From NCBI RefSeq assembly GCF_012726235.1, contig NZ_JAASAH010000019.1, forward strand, positions 1 to 64,000: 64,000 bases of DNA, in the 5' to 3' direction. The position numbers and the translations under genes were made by a program. The notes beneath the pieces were generated by a model that ran no database searches, was not told where the DNA came from, and saw only the letters and a program-made list of their open reading frames with translations. Shown piece after piece: positions 60,254-64,000 of this stretch (within the stretch, counting starts at the first letter, position 1; each line of letters begins with the position of its first letter). Source of the stretch: Streptomyces sp. HNM0574 (lineage in GTDB: Bacteria; Actinomycetota; Actinomycetes; Streptomycetales; Streptomycetaceae).

Positions 60254-61075
60254 TCAGCCGGTCCTGGGCTCCAGGCGGTAGTCCAGGGGGACGTAGCCCG
60301 GGTCGACGGTGGACGTGCCGCCGTCGACGGTGAGCGCGGCCCCGTTGACGTACGAGGCCCCGGGCCCCAGGAGCCACAGCACGGCGCGGGCCACCTCCTC
60401 CGGGGCGGCCGGCCTGCGCTGCGGGACCAGGGCGGTGGCCTCGCGGTAGGCGTCCTCGGTGGAGAGTCCGGACGGGGCGCCGAAGGCGGCCATTTCGGCG
60501 TCGGCCATCTCCGAGCGGGTCCAGCCGGGGACGACGGTGTTGGCGCGTACGCCACGCGGGCCCGCCTCGGCGGCGACGACCGTGGTCAGCATGTGCGCCC
60601 CGGCCTTGGAGGCGGCGTACGCGGCGGAGCCGGGCGCGGCCCGCAGTCCCGCCACCGAGCCCACCGTCACCATCGCCCCGCCCGTGTCCTCCAGAGCCGG
60701 GAGCGCGGCTCTGGCGAGGAGGAAGACGGAGGTGAGGTTGGTGGCGAGGGAGGACTCCCAGTCCTCGTCGGTGAGTTCGCGCAGCGGTGCGGCCCGCATC
60801 ACCCCGGCACAGGCCACCAGTCCGTCGAGCCGTCCGTGCGCGGCGAGCACGTCCTCGACCAGCTGCCGCACCTCGGCCGGGGAGGTCGCGTCGGCCGGGT
60901 GCGCGGTGCCGCCGCACTCCTCCGCGAGCCGCCGCAGCGGGTCCGCCCGCCGCCCGGCCAGGGCGATCCGGGCGCCACCGGCCGCCCCTTCCCTGGCCAC
61001 CGCGGCGCCGATCCCGCTGCCCGCGCCGACGACCAGGTGGACGGGGGCGGCGGGATGCGTCGGGCGAGCGTTCAT
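60254..61075 (-). CDS. short-chain dehydrogenase/reductase
   Basis: A 273-aa SDR. NAD(P)-binding VVGAGSGIGAAVAREGAAGG, the CAGVM loop, catalytic Ser in VTVGSVAGLRAAPGS, YAASKAG (Tyr-x-x-x-Lys), VVPGWTRSEM and YVNGAALTVDGG. Arg in ALAGRRADPL after the second strand suggests NADP preference. ATG 61075 follows GAGGAGG; the longer frame starts inside the operator, so I rejected it. Operator H precedes it. It probably oxidises or reduces a hydroxyl of a pathway intermediate. Confidence 0.9.
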   Translation of the reverse strand: MNARPTHPAAPVHLVVGAGSGIGAAVAREGAAGGARIALAGRRADPLRRLAEECGGTAHPADATSPAEVRQLVEDVLAAHGRLDGLVACAGVMRAAPLRELTDEDWESSLATNLTSVFLLARAALPALEDTGGAMVTVGSVAGLRAAPGSAAYAASKAGAHMLTTVVAAEAGPRGVRANTVVPGWTRSEMADAEMAAFGAPSGLSTEDAYREATALVPQRRPAAPEEVARAVLWLLGPGASYVNGAALTVDGGTSTVDPGYVPLDYRLEPRTG

Positions 61076-61148
61076 CCGGGTCCTCCTCGGGGCGGCGGCA
61101 GGGGCCGAACCCGGCGGCGTGGACTGCCGGTTGGGGACACCGGGTTTC

Positions 61149-61189
61149 ATTTGGCCTCAAACGCTAGCCGTCGGCTCCCGTCCCCACAA
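61149..61189 (-). promoter_or_regulatory. promoter with regulon operator H
   Basis: Minus strand: TTGTGG (61189-61184), 17-bp spacer, TAGCGT (61166-61161), operator GTTTGAGGCCAAAT (61162-61149). Same geometry as A and D. Confidence 0.75.
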
Positions 61190-61273
61190 CAGCCCCGCCA
61201 CCCCGGGCGGCCCGACGCCCCGAACCCGCCTGGCAGACTGCCCCCGCCCGCACCCCGGCGTCCTGGAGCCCGC

Positions 61274-61750
61274 ATGCCGTCACAGCCCGTCGTCCGTCCC
61301 GCCCACGCCGGGGACCTCGCGGCGCTCCAGGAGCTCGCCCGGCGCACGATCGACGCCTGCTACCGGCCCTTCCTCGGTGACGAGAACGTCGACGGGTTCA
61401 TCGGCTCGGGCGCCTCGGACGAGCACCTCGCGCACCATCTCGGGCAGGGGCACGTCCACTGCCTGGAGGCGGACGGCGCCGTCGCGGGACTGACCGTCCT
61501 CGACGGGCCGACCGTCGACCTGGTGATGACCGACGTCCGCCACCACCGCCGCGGCCTGGGCACGGTGCTGCTCGCGCGGGCCGAGGAGCTGCTGTTCGCC
61601 CGGTACGAGGAGATCCGGCTCGACAGCTTCACCGGCAACACGGCCGCCTTCGCCTTCTACGAGGCGCGCGGCTGGCGGGTGTCGGGCTACACGGAACCGG
61701 ACGGCGGGCTGCCCGCCAGGGCCGGGTTCGTCAAGCGCCGGCCCGCGTAG
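61274..61750 (+). CDS. GNAT N-acetyltransferase
   Basis: A 158-aa acetyltransferase. VVRPAHAGDLAALQELARRTIDACY at the start, acetyl-CoA loop VRHHRRGLGTVLLARAEELL, and NTAAFAFYEARGWRVSGY near the end are the GNAT pattern. Substrate unknown. ATG 61274 follows GGAG. Shares the gap with operator H but reads in the other direction. Confidence 0.87.
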   Translation: MPSQPVVRPAHAGDLAALQELARRTIDACYRPFLGDENVDGFIGSGASDEHLAHHLGQGHVHCLEADGAVAGLTVLDGPTVDLVMTDVRHHRRGLGTVLLARAEELLFARYEEIRLDSFTGNTAAFAFYEARGWRVSGYTEPDGGLPARAGFVKRRPA

Positions 61751-61904
61751 CGGCGCGGGCCGGGTGGCGGGAAACGCACGTTCGCCGCACGGGGCGCGGC
61801 CGGTGCGGCGGCGGGAAATGCGGCGAATGTGGTCGGATGGCGAGCGGTGCCCGTACGCACGCGGGCCCGCGCAGTGACACTTCCGAGAAGGTGAAGGATT
61901 CCAC

Positions 61905-62330
61905 GTGGCAACCACGCGCACCGCACGAACGGTCTGGGAAGGCGAACTCCTCACGGGCAGCGGCAACGTCGCCTTCGAGTCCTCCGGCATCGGCACCCAG
62001 CCGGTGACCTGGCCGTCGCGCGCCGAGCAGCCGAACGGCAGGACCAGCCCCGAGGAGCTGATCGCCGCGGCGCACTCCAGCTGCTTCTCCATGGCGCTCT
62101 CGCACGGCCTGACCGGCGCCGGCACCCCGCCCACCCGGCTGGAGACCCAGGCGGACGTCTCGTTCCAGCCGGGCGAGGGCATCACCGGCATCCACCTGTC
62201 CGTCCGGGGCGAGGTTCCGGGGCTCGACGCGGACGGCTTCGCCGCGGCCGCCGAGGACGCCAAGAAGAACTGCCCGGTCAGCCAGGCCCTCACCGGCACG
62301 ACGATCACCCTGACCGCCGAACTCGTCTGA
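61905..62330 (+). CDS. OsmC-family peroxiredoxin
   Basis: A 141-aa dimeric thiol peroxidase. The peroxidatic Cys60 in AAHSSCFSMALS and resolving Cys123 in KKNCPVSQAL are both present, so the enzyme should reduce organic hydroperoxides. GTG 61905 follows AAGGTGAAGGA. Length and ends (TARTVWEGELLTGSG) are typical. Single gene ending at a two-way terminator. Confidence 0.93.
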   Translation: MATTRTARTVWEGELLTGSGNVAFESSGIGTQPVTWPSRAEQPNGRTSPEELIAAAHSSCFSMALSHGLTGAGTPPTRLETQADVSFQPGEGITGIHLSVRGEVPGLDADGFAAAAEDAKKNCPVSQALTGTTITLTAELV

Positions 62331-62348
62331 CCGCACGGCCCGTTCACC

Positions 62349-62386
62349 CCGCCGCCCGGCCGCCCCTCGGGGCAGCCGGGCGGCGG
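62349..62386. terminator. bidirectional terminator between OsmC and adenine deaminase genes
   Basis: 12-bp perfect arms CCGCCGCCCGGC (62349-62360) and complement (62375-62386), 14-base loop, between convergent stops 62330 and 62400. Confidence 0.85.
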
Positions 62387-62399
62387 TGCGTCGGCGCTC

Positions 62400-64000
62400 T
62401 CAGTGGCAGCAGTCGAGGATCTGCGGGGTCCAGTCGCGGGCGAGGACGTCGACGAGGCCCAGGTCGGTGATCTTCATCGTGGGCGAGACGGCCAGCGTCA
62501 GCGTCGAGACGCTCATGAACGGGTTGCGGTGACGCCACCCCCAGGCGCCCAGTTCCGCACGCACCCGGCGGGAGGCCTCGGCGACCTCGGCGGCCGGCCC
62601 GTCCGACATGACGCCGCCGACGCCCAGCGGCAGCCGCGCCGTCACCACGCCGTCCCGCGCGACGGCCACGCCGCCGTCGTCGGCGAGCACCGCCTCCGTG
62701 GCGGCCCGCATCGAGGCGCGGGCGGAGCCGAGGGTGACGAGGTTGTGGCTGTCGTGCGCGTAGGTGGTGGTCACCGCGCCGTCGCCCAGTTCCATGCCGG
62801 TGACGGGGACGCAGGCGGTGTGGTCCCGGCCGTGCCGGTTGCGCACCCAGCACAGGGCCGTGTGCCCCTCCCACTCCACGACGCCGCCGGTGACGGCCAG
62901 TTCGACCTCGGCCGGTTCGGTGTAGGTGTCGACGGGGTTGACGCGCAGGCCGCGGAAGCGGTGCCGCCCGTCGGGCAGGTCGACCCGCCAGCGGTACTCG
63001 TCCTCCGGCACACCCCGCACGTGGACGGAACCGGCGAACGGGTGGGTGACCGCGCGGGGTTCCTCGTACGCGGCCTGCCCGCCGGTGGCCACGATCCGGC
63101 CCCCGGCGAGCACCGTGTCGACGGCGAAGTCCTCCAACGGGCCGTCCAGCAGCACCAGATCGGCCCGCTTGCCGGGGGCGACGACGCCGCGGTCGAGCAG
63201 CCGGAGGCGCTGCGCCGGGGTCCAGGTGAGCGCGCGCAGCACGTCGAGCGCGGGGAGGCCTGCGGCGACGGCGGTGCGGGCGATGTGGTCCAGGTGGCCG
63301 CTGCCGGTGATGTGGTCGGCGGCCAGGTCGTCGGTGACGAGGCACAGCGGGGGCAGCCGGGGCAGGTCCAGCAGGGCCCGGACGACCTCGGGTTCGAGGC
63401 ACTTCTCCTGGAGCATGACGGTCATGCCGAGCCGGGCCTTCTCCACCACCACCTGTGGGCTGTTCTTGGTGTGGTCGGAGTCGATGCCGGTCGCCATGTA
63501 GCGGCTGAGCTCCTCCCCCGTCAGCCCCGGGCAGTGGCCGTCGAGGACGGTGCCCCGGCTGCGGGCCGCCTCGATGATCGCGTGCATGCGGGGGTCGCCG
63601 GAGACGACGGCGCGGTAGTCCATGACCTCGGCGAGCGCCTGGACGCCGTCCCAGCCCAGGAGTTCGTCCACGTCCCCGGCGTCCAGGTGGGCGCCGGAGT
63701 GCTCGAACCCGGCGAGCGCGGGCACGCAGGAGGGCACGCCCCACAGCTGGGTCTGCGGGGTCCCGCGTCCGGCGTCGATCATCCAGCGCATGGCGGTGCG
63801 TCCGGCGACGTTGACGATCTCGTGCGGGTCGGCGAGGACGCTGGTCGTGCCGCGCGGCAGGGTCAGCCAGGCGAAGGCGGCCGGGGTGAGGAAGGAACTC
63901 TCCACGTGCATGTGCGCGTCGACGAAGCCGGGGACGATCAGCCGGCCTGCCGCGTCGACCGTCTCCGCCGCCGCTCCCCCGGTGCCGGGTGGCACGACCC
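62400..64000 (-). CDS. ade: adenine deaminase (N-terminus beyond the window)
   Basis: At least 532 residues of an amidohydrolase; the frame is open to the right edge and the N-terminal ~40-60 residues are missing. Visible: metal motif PGFVDAHMHVESS, DPHEIVN, DGHCPGLTG, TDDLAADH, the C-terminal domain with YAHDSHNLVTLG, GGVMSD and NPFMSVSTLTLAVSPTMKITDLGLVDV. These match adenine deaminase (adenine to hypoxanthine). It ends with two cysteines (LDCCH). Convergent with osmC across a terminator. Confidence 0.92.
   Translation of the reverse strand, partial: VVPPGTGGAAAETVDAAGRLIVPGFVDAHMHVESSFLTPAAFAWLTLPRGTTSVLADPHEIVNVAGRTAMRWMIDAGRGTPQTQLWGVPSCVPALAGFEHSGAHLDAGDVDELLGWDGVQALAEVMDYRAVVSGDPRMHAIIEAARSRGTVLDGHCPGLTGEELSRYMATGIDSDHTKNSPQVVVEKARLGMTVMLQEKCLEPEVVRALLDLPRLPPLCLVTDDLAADHITGSGHLDHIARTAVAAGLPALDVLRALTWTPAQRLRLLDRGVVAPGKRADLVLLDGPLEDFAVDTVLAGGRIVATGGQAAYEEPRAVTHPFAGSVHVRGVPEDEYRWRVDLPDGRHRFRGLRVNPVDTYTEPAEVELAVTGGVVEWEGHTALCWVRNRHGRDHTACVPVTGMELGDGAVTTTYAHDSHNLVTLGSARASMRAATEAVLADDGGVAVARDGVVTARLPLGVGGVMSDGPAAEVAEASRRVRAELGAWGWRHRNPFMSVSTLTLAVSPTMKITDLGLVDVLARDWTPQILDCCH

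Noticed and set aside
61076-61150. Upstream ATG (61150) as the SDR start
   Set aside because: It lies inside operator H and adds 25 non-conserved residues; ATG 61075 has GAGGAGG upstream.

Overview
The window reads as chromosomal DNA of a Streptomyces or a close relative. It is very GC-rich with strong third-position G/C bias. Genes use many GTG starts, AGGAGG-type ribosome binding sites and 4-bp ATGA/GTGA overlaps. The gene families (MarR, HxlR, MerR and ECF42 regulators, mycothiol-type and F420-type enzymes, FHA and kinase proteins, WXG100/Rhs) fit that lineage. One tRNA-Asn is present. I see no CRISPR array, transposase, integrase, rRNA or replication origin.

1-24.4 kb is mixed. It holds a methyltransferase, a MarR regulator, a vWA protein, an ankyrin protein, and an FHA regulator overlapping a membrane kinase with an extracellular I36 inhibitor domain, followed by a secreted M23-type peptidase. 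Next come a helix-turn-helix regulator, a small regulator/membrane-protein pair with three operator copies at its start, a PpiC prolyl isomerase, a divergent MFS/HxlR pair, a MerR regulator fused to a DinB/maleylpyruvate-isomerase domain, a dienelactone hydrolase and the tRNA. A minus-strand polymorphic toxin operon (18.4-24.4 kb) encodes a WXG100-like protein, a Mog1/PsbP-like protein, a 1491-aa Rhs toxin ending in an AHH nuclease domain, and an acidic candidate immunity protein.

24.8-36.7 kb holds a YrhB-like protein, an ECF42 sigma factor with its DGPF partner and a matching promoter, a cytochrome P450 fused to a GNAT domain, secreted and membrane proteins of unknown role, an endoglycoceramidase-like glycosidase, a TPR protein, and an MFS pump with a SoxR/MerR-type promoter.

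36.7-61.2 kb is the most interesting part. Eight copies of an imperfect palindrome (GTTTG-NN-CTCAAAC) sit on or just after the -10 box in front of an LLM oxidoreductase, an amidohydrolase, puuC-puuD, hpaE-hpaD-hpaG-ferredoxin-ferredoxin reductase, a MarR gene, an acetoacetate-decarboxylase-like gene, a glutamine-synthetase-like gene plus P450, and an SDR. I read this as one MarR-controlled regulon combining gamma-glutamylation (glutamine synthetase-like ligase, PuuC, PuuD), P450 hydroxylation, homoprotocatechuate meta-cleavage (HpaE/D/G) and an APC permease. An aromatic amine is a plausible substrate, but this is inference.

A separate minus-strand cluster interrupts that regulon at 52.97-57.07 kb. 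It encodes a UDP-GlcNAc 2-epimerase, a 53-aa peptide carrying LADTG before a membrane helix and arginines, a processive GT2 glycosyltransferase, an exosortase/archaeosortase-family protein with Cys/Arg/His candidates, and a secreted protein with a C-terminal sorting-like tail. This looks like a compact exosortase-type surface-display system.

61.3-64 kb carries a GNAT, an OsmC protein, and an adenine deaminase truncated by the window end.
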